This document shows, piece by piece, positions 17,035 to 25,871 of a stretch of DNA of 64,000 nt (its first letter is position 1; each line of letters begins with the position of its first letter). Location of the stretch: NCBI GenBank assembly GCA_000435595.1, contig FR895403.1, forward strand, positions 16,408 to 80,407. Reading direction: 5' to 3'. The stretch is from Firmicutes bacterium CAG:882 (GTDB lineage Bacteria > Bacillota > Clostridia > Lachnospirales > Lachnospiraceae). The notes beneath the pieces are model-generated. The model was not told where the DNA came from. It worked only from the letters and a program-made list of their open reading frames with translations, and made no database searches. A program made the position numbers and the translations under genes.

Positions 17035-17700
17035 ATGCAGAATTTTACGGTTAATGTTGGAGAGAATGCTTTTGTAATACTGATTGCGCTCACGGGACTT
17101 TTCGGATGTCTTGCGTTCAGTCTGGCCGGAAAGGGGCTTTCGATATTGTATAATGAGACAATATCGATGACCGCCTCAACTCATCCGTTCATCAAGCAGA
17201 TTAAACTGCGAAGAGAGAATGGAATGAGAATTAATATGAATATCCATAATACCTACGCATTTGTTCTTAAGAGTATGGACAAGTATAAATATCTGAACCT
17301 CACCGTGAGAGATTATATGAAGGTGGCATGGCTTATACAGCTCGTGTGCGTTATGCTGGGACTTGTCGGCGGCGTAATCAAAGCGAACGTGTGGTATACT
17401 GCATACGGCTGTGTGTGTGCTGTTGCCGTATCGTGTGTGGGAAGAATTGAGGACGTGGAGAGAAAAGAGCAGCAGGTTGTGGTCAATATGGTTGATTATT
17501 TTGATAACATGCTCGGACAGGACAGAAAAAAGAGTGTGATGCAACATGAAGAGATGCGTGACGAAAAAACGGCACAGGAGATAAAGCCGCAGGAGCAGCA
17601 GAATGTCGAGCCTATATCTGTGTCGAGACAGACCATGATGGCAATCAATGAGGAGCAGAGAAAACTTATTGAGGAAGTATTAAGAGAATATCTTGCATAA
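17035..17700 (+). CDS. Membrane protein of unknown function
   Basis: About 221 residues. An N-terminal hydrophobic helix (AFVILIALTGLFGCLAFSLA) is followed by a soluble part of about 60 residues, then two close membrane helices (IQLVCVMLGLVGGVIKANVW, AYGCVCAVAVSCVG), and a charged C-terminal tail of about 80 residues with a possible coiled coil (NEEQRKLIEEVLREYL). ATG 17035 is chosen because GGAG at 17022-17025 is well spaced for it. No known family was recognised. It is 20 bases before a D-2-hydroxyacid dehydrogenase gene but has no evident functional tie. Confidence 0.65.
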   Translation: MQNFTVNVGENAFVILIALTGLFGCLAFSLAGKGLSILYNETISMTASTHPFIKQIKLRRENGMRINMNIHNTYAFVLKSMDKYKYLNLTVRDYMKVAWLIQLVCVMLGLVGGVIKANVWYTAYGCVCAVAVSCVGRIEDVERKEQQVVVNMVDYFDNMLGQDRKKSVMQHEEMRDEKTAQEIKPQEQQNVEPISVSRQTMMAINEEQRKLIEEVLREYLA

Positions 17701-17719
17701 AATACGAGGAGACAGTTTA

Positions 17720-18673
17720 ATGAATATTGTAATTCTTGACCGCATGGCACTTGGGGATGATATTGACATGACGGTTTTTGAAAAGCTGGGGAATGTCACA
17801 ATATATGAGAGGACAAGCCCGGATGAGGTGATTGAAAGATTGAGGGATGCCGATGCGCTTCTCACGAACAAGGTTGTGATAGGTGCATCCGAGATGGATA
17901 AGCTTCCAAGGCTTAAATATATAGGGATAAATGCGACGGGAACGAACAATATAGATATTGAGTATGCCGCGAGGAAGAATATTGCGGTGACAAATGTCAA
18001 GGGTTATTCGACGGATTCTGTCGTACAGCATACGTTTGCACTGTTGTTTTATGTGTACGAGAAGCTGAGAAGCTATGACGATTTTGTAAAGCAGGGCAGA
18101 TATTGCGACTATGGCTGTTTCACTTATTTTGGAGAGAAATTTGCCGAGCTTAAGGGAAAGACCTGGGGCATAATCGGTCTTGGCGAAATCGGCAGAAAGG
18201 TTGCCGATGTTGCCACAGCGTTTGGATGCAACGTCATATATTATTCAACATCGGGAAGAAATGCTAATCCCAATTATGAGAGAGTCGGATTTGATGAGCT
18301 TTTAGAAAAATCAGATATAATATCAATTCATGCACCGCTCAATGAGAAAACCAACAATCTCATCAATAAAGCTGCATTTGACAAGATGAAGAATTCGGCT
18401 GTTCTTATCAATGTGGGACGAGGACCGATTGTAAACGAAGCTGACCTTGTGGATGCCCTCAATGAGAATAAGATTGCCGCGGCGGGGCTTGATGTCATCT
18501 CAGCGGAGCCTATGAAGAGGGATAATCCGCTGTATGGGTATAATGACAGCAGAAGGCTTATTATCACTCCGCATATTGCATGGGCGACAAATGAGGCAAG
18601 ACAGAGGCTTGTTGACGAGGCTTATCTTAACCTTGAAGCATTTATACATGGAAAAGAGCGCAACAGAGTATAA
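17720..18673 (+). CDS. D-2-hydroxyacid dehydrogenase
   Basis: A 317-residue NAD-dependent enzyme. The nucleotide-binding GIIGLGEIG motif is near 153-161. The catalytic set is present: Arg in NVGRGPIVNE, Glu in LDVISAEP, and His in TPHIAWAT. It reduces a 2-oxo acid to a D-hydroxy acid (or the reverse); the family includes D-lactate, glycerate/hydroxypyruvate and phosphoglycerate dehydrogenases, and no ACT domain is present, so SerA is unlikely. Glycerate or hydroxypyruvate activity is a reasonable guess only. ATG 17720 follows GAGGAG. Confidence 0.88.
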   Translation: MNIVILDRMALGDDIDMTVFEKLGNVTIYERTSPDEVIERLRDADALLTNKVVIGASEMDKLPRLKYIGINATGTNNIDIEYAARKNIAVTNVKGYSTDSVVQHTFALLFYVYEKLRSYDDFVKQGRYCDYGCFTYFGEKFAELKGKTWGIIGLGEIGRKVADVATAFGCNVIYYSTSGRNANPNYERVGFDELLEKSDIISIHAPLNEKTNNLINKAAFDKMKNSAVLINVGRGPIVNEADLVDALNENKIAAAGLDVISAEPMKRDNPLYGYNDSRRLIITPHIAWATNEARQRLVDEAYLNLEAFIHGKERNRV

Positions 18674-18728
18674 GATCGGATATACGACGTAAGACAGATA
18701 ATACATGATAAAATAAGGAAAAACTGAG

Positions 18729-19403
18729 ATGGGAAAAATAACAATACTTGAAGAAACTACAAGAAATCCTATAAGTCTTATGGGAAAGCGTGCCGGCGTG
18801 TGCTGGGGCGCAGATGTCACCAACGAAGAAAAAAATTATAAAAGAGGACTCGATTGTCTCATATCGGGACATTGGAGAGTTATGGAGTATGTGAATGTGG
18901 AGATGGTGATAGACGGATACTCAGCCAGAGTGATTCGTGAGTGGTATACACATCTCGGTGGAGCACCTACAAGGCTTCAGGCGAGCACCCGATATATTAA
19001 TTACGAGAATTTCGGGTATGTTGTACCTCCTAAGATTGCGGCAAACGAGGAAGCGGCAGAAAAATACAATGCGATGATGAAATCAATAACGGAAACCTGC
19101 AGCTATCTTGAAAAAGAGTGCGGTATTCCGCGTGAAGATGCGGCGATGCTGCTTCCGCTGGGAATGGAGACGAAGATTGTCGATAAGCGTAATCTCAGAA
19201 ATCTTGTTGACATGAGCGGGCAGAGAATGTGCACAAGAGCATATTGGGAATACAGACAGATGTTCGGCGATATTGCAAAGGCATTGTCGGAGGTGTCTGA
19301 TGAGTGGAAATATATAGTTGATAATTACTTTAAGCCTAAGTGTGATAAGGCCGGGTACTGTACTGAGAAGAAGTCATGTGGAAGAATGCCGAAGAAGCAG
19401 TGA
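18729..19403 (+). CDS. thyX: FAD-dependent thymidylate synthase with variant motif
   Basis: A 224-residue ThyX-type protein. The C-terminal half of the signature, LQASTRYINY, is clear, followed by FGYVVPP, and later RNLVDMSGQRMCTRAYWEYR matches the flavin/dUMP-binding region (RNL-D-R-A-E type). The canonical RHRxxS stretch is replaced by REWYTHLGGAPTR. Similar replacements are, to my recollection, found in Clostridia ThyX proteins. The enzyme makes dTMP from dUMP using methylenetetrahydrofolate, FAD and NADPH. The tail carries extra cysteines (CDKAGYCTEKKSC). Confidence 0.85.
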   Translation: MGKITILEETTRNPISLMGKRAGVCWGADVTNEEKNYKRGLDCLISGHWRVMEYVNVEMVIDGYSARVIREWYTHLGGAPTRLQASTRYINYENFGYVVPPKIAANEEAAEKYNAMMKSITETCSYLEKECGIPREDAAMLLPLGMETKIVDKRNLRNLVDMSGQRMCTRAYWEYRQMFGDIAKALSEVSDEWKYIVDNYFKPKCDKAGYCTEKKSCGRMPKKQ

Positions 19404-19429
19404 TTGTACTTCGTACAAGGGGGGGCAAC

Positions 19430-20734
19430 ATGAAAAAAACAAATATTGTATTGGGTATTGTGGCGGCAGCGGTGATGTTGTCGTCATGCAGTAAAGGAAA
19501 TGAAACCGGTGTGACGACACAGACCGGGACGGTGGTAAATGAGACTGATACTTCACAGAGTGTTGAGACGGAACAGCCGGGGGACGATAAGAATATAAGG
19601 AATATGGTGCCGTCACTCACGGACTTTGTGCCGGATGAGATGTATGCGGCAGCCGACCGGTGGCCAAGCTGTGACGATACAGCGCTTGCAGCGGTTATGA
19701 AGAAGGCTGAGGCGGGCGAGAAAGTTGTTGTAGCCTGCATAGGAGGTTCAATAACACAGGGAACAATATCAAACGGAAGCCGTGACAAGGATGTGGCGGC
19801 GAGAAAGCCGTATGCGGATATATTCTTTGAGTGGTGGAGTGACACATTTCCCGACACGGAATTTGAGTTCATCAATGCCGGAATAGGCGGAACGGATTCA
19901 TATCTTGGGGTACACCGTGTTCAAAAGGATGTGCTTGATTATGAACCTGATTTGGTCCTGGTTGAGTTCTCGGTAAATGATGAAGATTCACTATTTTATA
20001 AAAAGACCTATGATAATCTTGTGAGAAAAATCTTAAAGTCGGATAGTGACCCGGCGGTCATGCTCCTGTACATGGGACAGACTAACGGAGCAACTGCTCA
20101 GGGAAACCACGTATTTGTGGGCTTTAACTACAAGCTGCCGATGTTAAGCTACACGAGCATGATTAATGACATGATGTCGCAGGGAGTGTACACCGCGGCA
20201 GAGCTTTCAGGGGACGAGGTTCATCCTTCTGCACTTGGACATGCAATGACGGGTGAGATTCTGTGGAAATATCTGAACAATGTTTATGAAAATGTGGACA
20301 GCTTCGGGGAACCTGAGAAGTTTGACATTGCCGCAGTCATGAAGGAGAGCTATTCAGATGCTGACATCATAGATTCATCGGATGCGGATGTGACGGATAT
20401 GGGAAGCTTTGAAAAAAAGAGGATATGTACGCAGTTTCCGTACGGCTGGGAGTGCACGGAGGGCGAAGGCGGACTTGAGATAAGGGCAGAGTTTATGAAT
20501 CTGGGTGTTCTGTATTTCGCAACGATTGACGGCAGGAGCGGTCAGTATGATATATATGTAGATGGTGAGTATGCAGGGACAATCAACGCTGATTTCTCGG
20601 GAGGCTGGGGAAATGCGATAAAGGCAAATCAGGTATACACATCCGATGAGCCGGCCGAGCATACTGTAACAATCAAAAAATCACCTGATTCTACAGGTGA
20701 CTTGTTTGACCTTTTGGGGCTTTTGGTTTCATAA
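19430..20734 (+). CDS. SGNH/GDSL hydrolase lipoprotein
   Basis: 434 residues. The signal peptide ends in a lipobox (LSSC, Cys19), so the protein is anchored outside the membrane. A Ser/Thr/Gly-rich linker precedes an SGNH hydrolase domain with nucleophile Ser107 in GGSIT, an FSVND block-III type motif, and the Asp262/His265 pair in DEVHPS. The C-terminal 110 residues form a separate beta-rich domain (GQYDIYVDGEYAGTI). Such enzymes often remove acetyl groups from polysaccharides; acetylated mannan would fit the nearby locus but this is inference. GGGGGG precedes ATG 19430. Confidence 0.85.
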   Translation: MKKTNIVLGIVAAAVMLSSCSKGNETGVTTQTGTVVNETDTSQSVETEQPGDDKNIRNMVPSLTDFVPDEMYAAADRWPSCDDTALAAVMKKAEAGEKVVVACIGGSITQGTISNGSRDKDVAARKPYADIFFEWWSDTFPDTEFEFINAGIGGTDSYLGVHRVQKDVLDYEPDLVLVEFSVNDEDSLFYKKTYDNLVRKILKSDSDPAVMLLYMGQTNGATAQGNHVFVGFNYKLPMLSYTSMINDMMSQGVYTAAELSGDEVHPSALGHAMTGEILWKYLNNVYENVDSFGEPEKFDIAAVMKESYSDADIIDSSDADVTDMGSFEKKRICTQFPYGWECTEGEGGLEIRAEFMNLGVLYFATIDGRSGQYDIYVDGEYAGTINADFSGGWGNAIKANQVYTSDEPAEHTVTIKKSPDSTGDLFDLLGLLVS

Positions 20735-20736
20735 CA

Positions 20737-21657
20737 TTAATATGCCTTGCTGATTTCACGGAATGAGCGATAACCTTCGCGGTATACTTGTGGCGTCATT
20801 CCGAGCTTGCCTTTGAAAAGATTGATAAAATGGGTTGAGTTGGGTATACCGACAGCGGTTCCGACGGCACCGATTGACAGGTCCGTGCTCTCAATGAGAG
20901 CGCGGGCTTTTTCTATTCTCACATTGTTGAGGAATTTGAGCGGTGTCATTCCGACAAATTGCGCGAATTCTCTCGTCATGCGGTAGCGGTTCACGTTGAA
21001 GCGGACGGCAAGCTCGTCCATCGAGTAGTCTGACTCACAGTGGGAGACGAACAGCTTCTTGAGCTCATCAATGTATACGGGGACAGCCTTTGCATTATCG
21101 TCCGATATATGCAGGCTTGTGATAAGGTCGGACAACAGGTTGGTCAGCAGCTTGTTGGCAAGAAAGGCATGATGCGGTGTAATGACTGAGCCGAGTGCCA
21201 TAATCTCGGTAAAACGACATTCGGGCAGAGAACTCTCCGGTATTTGAAAAAGGGGAAAGGTAATTTTACAGATTTCCTCATAGTATGTGGTAACAGCGGC
21301 ACCGTTAAAGAAGAGCATATCAATATTCCAGTCTGCTGTCAGCGCCCTCATCTGTATAAAGTCCTGACAGTCCCAGAAAAGCAAATCACCCCTCTGAAGA
21401 TTTCTGCTGTCGCCGGCGACTTCTATGATACCCTGACCGGAGTGTGTGAACAGAAACATATACCCGTCAAGCTCGCTGAAGGAATATTGCTGCATCTGGT
21501 GAAGCGTGCGTCGTCCCGCCGCACATACATATAGAAGATTCTCCTGAATTTCCGGCAGCGAGTCATGTATATCCGGAAGAAAGTCGCTCAGATTTCCATG
21601 GGGATTTTTTTTGATTGCATTTTCAAGCTGTGATGTAAAAAGTTCTGTAACCTGCAT
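20737..21657 (-). CDS. AraC family transcriptional regulator
   Basis: 306 residues. The N-terminal part is a cupin-like sensing domain (SGQGIIEVAGDSRNLQRGDLLFWD). The C-terminal 100 residues hold the paired AraC HTH: YSMDELAVRFNVNRYRMTREFAQFVGM followed by SIGAVGTAVGIPNSTHFINLFKGKLG. Such regulators usually respond to sugars or glycan breakdown products. It is encoded just upstream of nothing on its own strand and downstream of the debranching enzyme; its likely targets are this region's glycan genes. Start chosen at the methionine behind AGAGGA. Its 5' side is occupied by a large inverted-repeat element. Confidence 0.88.
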   Translation of the reverse strand: MQVTELFTSQLENAIKKNPHGNLSDFLPDIHDSLPEIQENLLYVCAAGRRTLHQMQQYSFSELDGYMFLFTHSGQGIIEVAGDSRNLQRGDLLFWDCQDFIQMRALTADWNIDMLFFNGAAVTTYYEEICKITFPLFQIPESSLPECRFTEIMALGSVITPHHAFLANKLLTNLLSDLITSLHISDDNAKAVPVYIDELKKLFVSHCESDYSMDELAVRFNVNRYRMTREFAQFVGMTPLKFLNNVRIEKARALIESTDLSIGAVGTAVGIPNSTHFINLFKGKLGMTPQVYREGYRSFREISKAY

Positions 21658-21675
21658 ACCTGTCCTCTTTTTCGA

Positions 21676-21905
21676 TATTATTGATAGGCAATTGTGAAAC
21701 ATAATTTTGACGATATACAGTTGTGCAAATTTAACAAATTCGCAAGCAGGTACTATGAAGCCGCCGGTACTTAGGCAGTGTATTTTACTGCGTTATGTAC
21801 CGTTGCGTGCTCCATGTAGCGGAAGCGTGCCTGTGGTGAATTGTTAAATTTGTACAACGTCCGCCTTCAAATATATAGTTTCGCAATTACCTATATATTA
21901 TTGAT
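21676..21905. repeat. Imperfect nested inverted-repeat element A (MITE-like)
   Basis: The core arms 21720-21737 and 21841-21858 match at 17 of 18 positions (gttgtgcaaatttaacaa and its complement). Further out, aggcaattgtgaaac (from 21687) pairs imperfectly with gtttcgcaattacct (to 21892), and the similarity continues for some 15 bases on each side. The whole element is about 230 bases, without an open frame. The core arm sequence resembles that of element B at 25872, suggesting one family. It lies between the debranching enzyme gene and the AraC gene on the minus strand. Confidence 0.6.
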
Positions 21906-23924
21906 TCAATAAGATAAGCGTTCCCAGTCACTTACGGCACGAAGTATTTCGCCGACGCTCCATGCCTGGGCAAAGCAGCCGCGGGAGACCGAAGGAGAAG
22001 CACCATCGTAGATTTCGGCAAACTGACCGAGGCAGCCCTCATATAGCCAAGGCGTAAGTGCGTCAAAGCAGGCACGAAGCCGTCTGAGTTCACTGTTTCT
22101 TTTTTCTTCGTTATAAAAATCGAGCTGACGTATGCGCGCACGCAGGTATGCTCCCAGAGGGAACGTCCACACGGTTCCCTGATGATATGCCCTGTCACGC
22201 TTGTGCATATCACCGATGTATATAGGCTTGAAGGCCGGGTCTGCCATGTCGAGTGTTCTGAGTCCTACGGTTGTGTAGAGCTTTTTTTCGAGTGTATCAA
22301 GAATCTGCTCTGCAATGTCATAGTCAGGCATTGTGAACGGCATTGTGAGAGTCCATATCTGATTGCAGCGTATCTGCTTTTCCTCATAGGTTCCGTTAAG
22401 GACATCCTTAAGACAGCCCATTTCGCAGTCGTAGAACTTGGCGAGGAAGGAGTTCTTGACGCGTGCTGCCATATCCGCGTATTTTTCTGCAAGCTCAGGC
22501 TTATCGGTCTGACGGCAGAAGCTTTCCATTGCACGGAGTGCACTGTACCAGTAGGCATTTATCTCGACAGGCTTGCCGTGTCTTGGTGTGGGAAGAAAGT
22601 TGTCGACGCGCACATCCATCCAGGTGAGCTGTTCAAGCCCGGCTCCCGCCATGATAAGTCCGTCACTGTCGCACTTTATATGAAAATCGGTTCCGTTTTC
22701 GTAGGCATCAATAATATTTTTCATCGGGGTAAAGCATTCTGCAATGAAATTCGTATCGCCGGAGGCTTTCACATATTCATATACCGAATTGATGAACAGA
22801 AGGGGAGCATCCGCGGAATTGTACATCGGGGTAGCGCCACCTTCAGGAAAAAGATTCGGGAGCAGCCCGTTCTTCTCATATTTTGCGAAGGTTGTGAGTA
22901 TACTTTTACAGTCTGAAAAACGCTTCGTAGAGAGAACCGTTCCGCCAAGTGCAATCATTGTGTCGCGTCCCCAGTCCTCAAAGAATGGATAGCCTGCGAT
23001 TATGGTCTTTCCACTTGTGGATTCACGGTCAACGATATAGGCGTCAGCACTTGCGGCGAGCTGTCTGCCGAGCGCACTTTTAAGTCCTGAGTTATCGATA
23101 ATGGAGTTGATCCGCCTGTTCTCAGTCGATGACGCAGTGTGAAAGACCTCAGTCAGACTGCCATTTTTCATGGTATCGGATACTGTGTCTTCGTTGAGAG
23201 AATAGACCAGAATCTGCTCGGTCTCGGCATCGGAGGTCTGACACACCAGCTTGTGGCTGATGGCGCACAGACCGGTGTCGTCGCGTCCGTCGCGGGTGTC
23301 AAGTGTCCAGAGCATGGAGCAGTATTCAGTTTCGGGAAGAGGTCTTACAGCTAATGTGGAGGCACAGAAAACTTTCTGCGAATTGCCACAGATTGCAAAG
23401 AAACCGGAATCGTCATGAGCTTCAAGGGTGAAAACGGTATCGGCATTAAACGGTGTATTCTTAGGCGTGAATCGAAGAAGAGGAGTCAGCGTGAGAACTA
23501 TGTCATGGCTGTTGGGATTTATTATGTGGTAGTCCAGCATTACAGTGTTGTCCTTGTGAACCATTAGGATGTCAAGAACCAGACGTACATCATCAATTTT
23601 ATAGGTTATGGAAAAGCTGTTGTTTTCATAGCATACATTTTCAATACGCGAATAGCCTTGGGTGTATGTACCGTCAGGTGTGCGCTGCGTGGACAGAGTG
23701 TATGCGGTTTCGTCAATTTTAATGTCAGTCAGCACGTTGGTAATCATATTGTGACGTACATTGGGTGCTTTGACTGCCGCCATGAACAGGGCATGGTCAT
23801 TTCGAGAGGTGCCGCATGCGAGGTCAAGGCAGGAGTAGCCTCCAAGACCGTTGGTTATGAGAAAGCATCCGCTCTCGGCAGCGTCTATACCCGTAAAATA
23901 AGAACCGTCCAATGAAAATTTCAT
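21906..23924 (-). CDS. Glycogen debranching enzyme family protein (amylo-alpha-1,6-glucosidase)
   Basis: 672 residues. The N-terminal 250 residues match the GDE N-terminal beta-rich domain (GLGGYSCLDLACGTSRNDHALFMA), and the C-terminal (alpha/alpha)6 barrel carries YPFFEDWGRDTMIALGG and a later RAYHQGTVWTFPLGAYLRA, as in GH133-type glucosidases. It removes alpha-1,6-linked glucose stubs in glycogen metabolism; no signal peptide, so cytoplasmic. ATG 23924 follows GAGGAG by seven bases. It is co-oriented with the AraC gene but separated by element A. The adjacent mannan locus is on the other strand. Confidence 0.9.
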   Translation of the reverse strand: MKFSLDGSYFTGIDAAESGCFLITNGLGGYSCLDLACGTSRNDHALFMAAVKAPNVRHNMITNVLTDIKIDETAYTLSTQRTPDGTYTQGYSRIENVCYENNSFSITYKIDDVRLVLDILMVHKDNTVMLDYHIINPNSHDIVLTLTPLLRFTPKNTPFNADTVFTLEAHDDSGFFAICGNSQKVFCASTLAVRPLPETEYCSMLWTLDTRDGRDDTGLCAISHKLVCQTSDAETEQILVYSLNEDTVSDTMKNGSLTEVFHTASSTENRRINSIIDNSGLKSALGRQLAASADAYIVDRESTSGKTIIAGYPFFEDWGRDTMIALGGTVLSTKRFSDCKSILTTFAKYEKNGLLPNLFPEGGATPMYNSADAPLLFINSVYEYVKASGDTNFIAECFTPMKNIIDAYENGTDFHIKCDSDGLIMAGAGLEQLTWMDVRVDNFLPTPRHGKPVEINAYWYSALRAMESFCRQTDKPELAEKYADMAARVKNSFLAKFYDCEMGCLKDVLNGTYEEKQIRCNQIWTLTMPFTMPDYDIAEQILDTLEKKLYTTVGLRTLDMADPAFKPIYIGDMHKRDRAYHQGTVWTFPLGAYLRARIRQLDFYNEEKRNSELRRLRACFDALTPWLYEGCLGQFAEIYDGASPSVSRGCFAQAWSVGEILRAVSDWERLSY

Positions 23925-24021
23925 AAATTTTCTCCTCACTTTTTTAATTTAATTAATCTCATTATATTTCAAAACGACATCTCATTCAAGCTATGATGCA
24001 GAAAGTGCATTAAAAAAATAA

Positions 24022-24060
24022 CCGTTAATTTTGTTAGTTAACAAAACTAACGGCATTTTT
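24022..24060. terminator. Hairpin with T-run in a divergent intergenic region
   Basis: The stem 24022-24053 (ccgttaattttgtt / aacaaaactaacgg around AGTT) is followed by CATTTTTT, and on the other strand by TTATTTTTTTA, so it could terminate in both directions. It lies between two divergent genes (debranching enzyme and GH26), where no gene end needs it. It may insulate the two promoters or be an operator. The rest of 23925-24176 is AT-rich with nothing else recognised. Confidence 0.5.
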
Positions 24061-24176
24061 TGAAAAATCCAGAATAAAACTTGGTAAATTGACATAATTA
24101 TGAACTGAAAGCTGACTAATATTGGAATAAATGCACAAAAAATTCAAAAATATATTATAAAAATCAAAAAATAATG

Positions 24177-24205
24177 ATGACATTACATTTTACATAGACT
24201 ATACT
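24177..24205 (+). promoter_or_regulatory. Promoter of the GH26/mannan locus
   Basis: ATGACA at 24177-24182 (one mismatch to TTGACA) and TATACT at 24200-24205 with a 17-base spacer. The predicted transcription start near 24211 falls inside the adjacent inverted repeat, so a protein bound there would block initiation. Confidence 0.55.
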
Positions 24206-24243
24206 TGAGTTACTTAAAAAAGTGAGTTATTAAGTAACTCAAG
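24204..24243. promoter_or_regulatory. 13-bp perfect inverted repeat over the transcription start
   Basis: cttgagttactta (24204-24216) and taagtaactcaag (24231-24243) are exact complements with a 14-base spacer. It overlaps the -10 box and start of the GH26 promoter. It could be an operator for the LacI (42483) or AraC (20737) regulator, or a leader hairpin in the mRNA. There is no T-run after it, which speaks against a terminator. Confidence 0.55.
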
Positions 24244-24313
24244 CGTTTGCTTATGAAAAACAAATATAAAAAAATATTGGTTTTTCATAAAAATATATGG
24301 AAGGAATTACGAT

Positions 24314-25852
24314 ATGGCAGTGAAAAAAAGAAGATGCCGATATATCGGAGCTGCACTTGCAGCAGTCGCCGCCGCCGGAATGATAACAGGCTGTAACGGC
24401 AATGCAGATGCAGAAAGCAAAGGAAGCGTGACAGAGAGTACCGTCCGGGAGACAGAGAGCTTTGTGCCGGAGGTTGCCGGGGTGTATGAGGCGGAGGAAG
24501 GAAGCTTTATCGGGAATGTAAAGGCTGACAGTGAAAAGCCCGGCTACAGCGGAAGCGGATATGCAGCGGGATTTTCTGCAGACAGTGACGGATGCGGATT
24601 TGAGGTTGAGATAAAGGAATCAGGCTTTTATGACCTTGTATTTACAACCGCGAGCAATGGAGGATACAAGGAAAATTATGTGACGGTCGACGGTCAGAGC
24701 GTTGGAAATCTGGTATCGGAGGAGAGCACATTTTCGGACACCTCAATCAATCGTGTGTATTTTGAAGCGGGAACGCATGAGGTGACGGTACAGAAATATT
24801 GGGGGTGGATTTACTTGGATAAGCTTACGGTACAGACATCAGAGCCGATTGACGAGAACATATACAATGTGTCCGCACAGCTTGTAAACGAGAATGCGAC
24901 AGAGAGCACGAAGAGACTTATGAGTTATCTGACGGATATATATGGAAAGAATATTCTTTCCGGACAGTATTGCGATACAGGACAGTTCGGAAAGGAATTC
25001 GCGGTGGTCAACAAGGTGACGGGAAAATATCCGGCGGTTCTCGGACTTGATTTTATTGAGTATTCACCTTCAAGAGTCGCAAATGGGAGCACATCAAAGG
25101 CAACGGAATATGCTGAGAGCTTCTGGGAGAACGGAGGAATAGTTACATTCTGCTGGCATTGGAATGCACCGGAGAAATATCTCACAGGTGAGTGGTGGTC
25201 AGGCTTCAGAACAGAGTCGACGAACATTGATCTTGCAAAGATTATGAATGGAGAGGATGAGGAGGGATATGAACTTCTCATGCAGGACATAGATGCGATA
25301 GCACAGCAGCTTCTTATTTTACAGGAGGCGGATGTGCCGGTTCTGTGGAGACCGCTTCACGAGGCATCCGGAGGCTGGTTCTGGTGGGGGGCATCAGGAG
25401 CGGAGGCATACAAGAAATTATATATTTTATTGTATGACAAGCTCACTAATGAGTATGGGCTTAACAATCTGATATGGCTGTGGAACGGACAGGATGCCGA
25501 GTGGTATCCGGGAGATGAATATGTGGACATAATCGGTGAGGACATATATCCGGGCGAGCATGTGTATACTTCACAGGTAAATAAGTTTCTTGAAGCTGTT
25601 GACTACACAGACGGAAAGATGGTCGTAATGTCAGAAAACGGATGTGTGTTTGACCCGGAGCTTGCTAAGAGGGATGGAGCAATGTGGGGGTTCTTCTGTA
25701 CATGGGGAACGGAGTTCGTTGCAAAGAGCACATCAATCTACGCATACAGTGAACAGTATACTGAGAAGGATGTGTTAAAGAAGGCATATGACAGCGATAT
25801 AGTGATAACTCTTGACGAGGTGCCGAATCTCAAGGAGTACCATATTAAGTAG
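24314..25852 (+). CDS. GH26 endo-beta-1,4-mannanase lipoprotein with N-terminal CBM-like domain
   Basis: 512 residues. The lipobox ITGC (Cys27) anchors it outside the membrane. Residues about 57-175 form a beta-sandwich of the CBM6/35 type (YEAEEGSF, then a GWIYLDKLTV end). The catalytic GH26 domain follows with the acid/base Glu350 in WRPLHEASGGWFWWG and the nucleophile Glu441 in MSENG; WLWNGQ and DIIGEDIYPG are also typical. It should cut mannan, glucomannan or galactomannan at the cell surface. It is first in the locus, behind a promoter with an inverted repeat, and is separated from the transporter genes by element B. Confidence 0.93.
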   Translation: MAVKKRRCRYIGAALAAVAAAGMITGCNGNADAESKGSVTESTVRETESFVPEVAGVYEAEEGSFIGNVKADSEKPGYSGSGYAAGFSADSDGCGFEVEIKESGFYDLVFTTASNGGYKENYVTVDGQSVGNLVSEESTFSDTSINRVYFEAGTHEVTVQKYWGWIYLDKLTVQTSEPIDENIYNVSAQLVNENATESTKRLMSYLTDIYGKNILSGQYCDTGQFGKEFAVVNKVTGKYPAVLGLDFIEYSPSRVANGSTSKATEYAESFWENGGIVTFCWHWNAPEKYLTGEWWSGFRTESTNIDLAKIMNGEDEEGYELLMQDIDAIAQQLLILQEADVPVLWRPLHEASGGWFWWGASGAEAYKKLYILLYDKLTNEYGLNNLIWLWNGQDAEWYPGDEYVDIIGEDIYPGEHVYTSQVNKFLEAVDYTDGKMVVMSENGCVFDPELAKRDGAMWGFFCTWGTEFVAKSTSIYAYSEQYTEKDVLKKAYDSDIVITLDEVPNLKEYHIK

Positions 25853-25871
25853 ATATATTTGCATATGGGAC

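Noticed and set aside
22182..22916. 244-codon plus-strand frame opposite the debranching enzyme
   Set aside because: It is antisense to a well-conserved gene, lacks family similarity and has no ribosome site.
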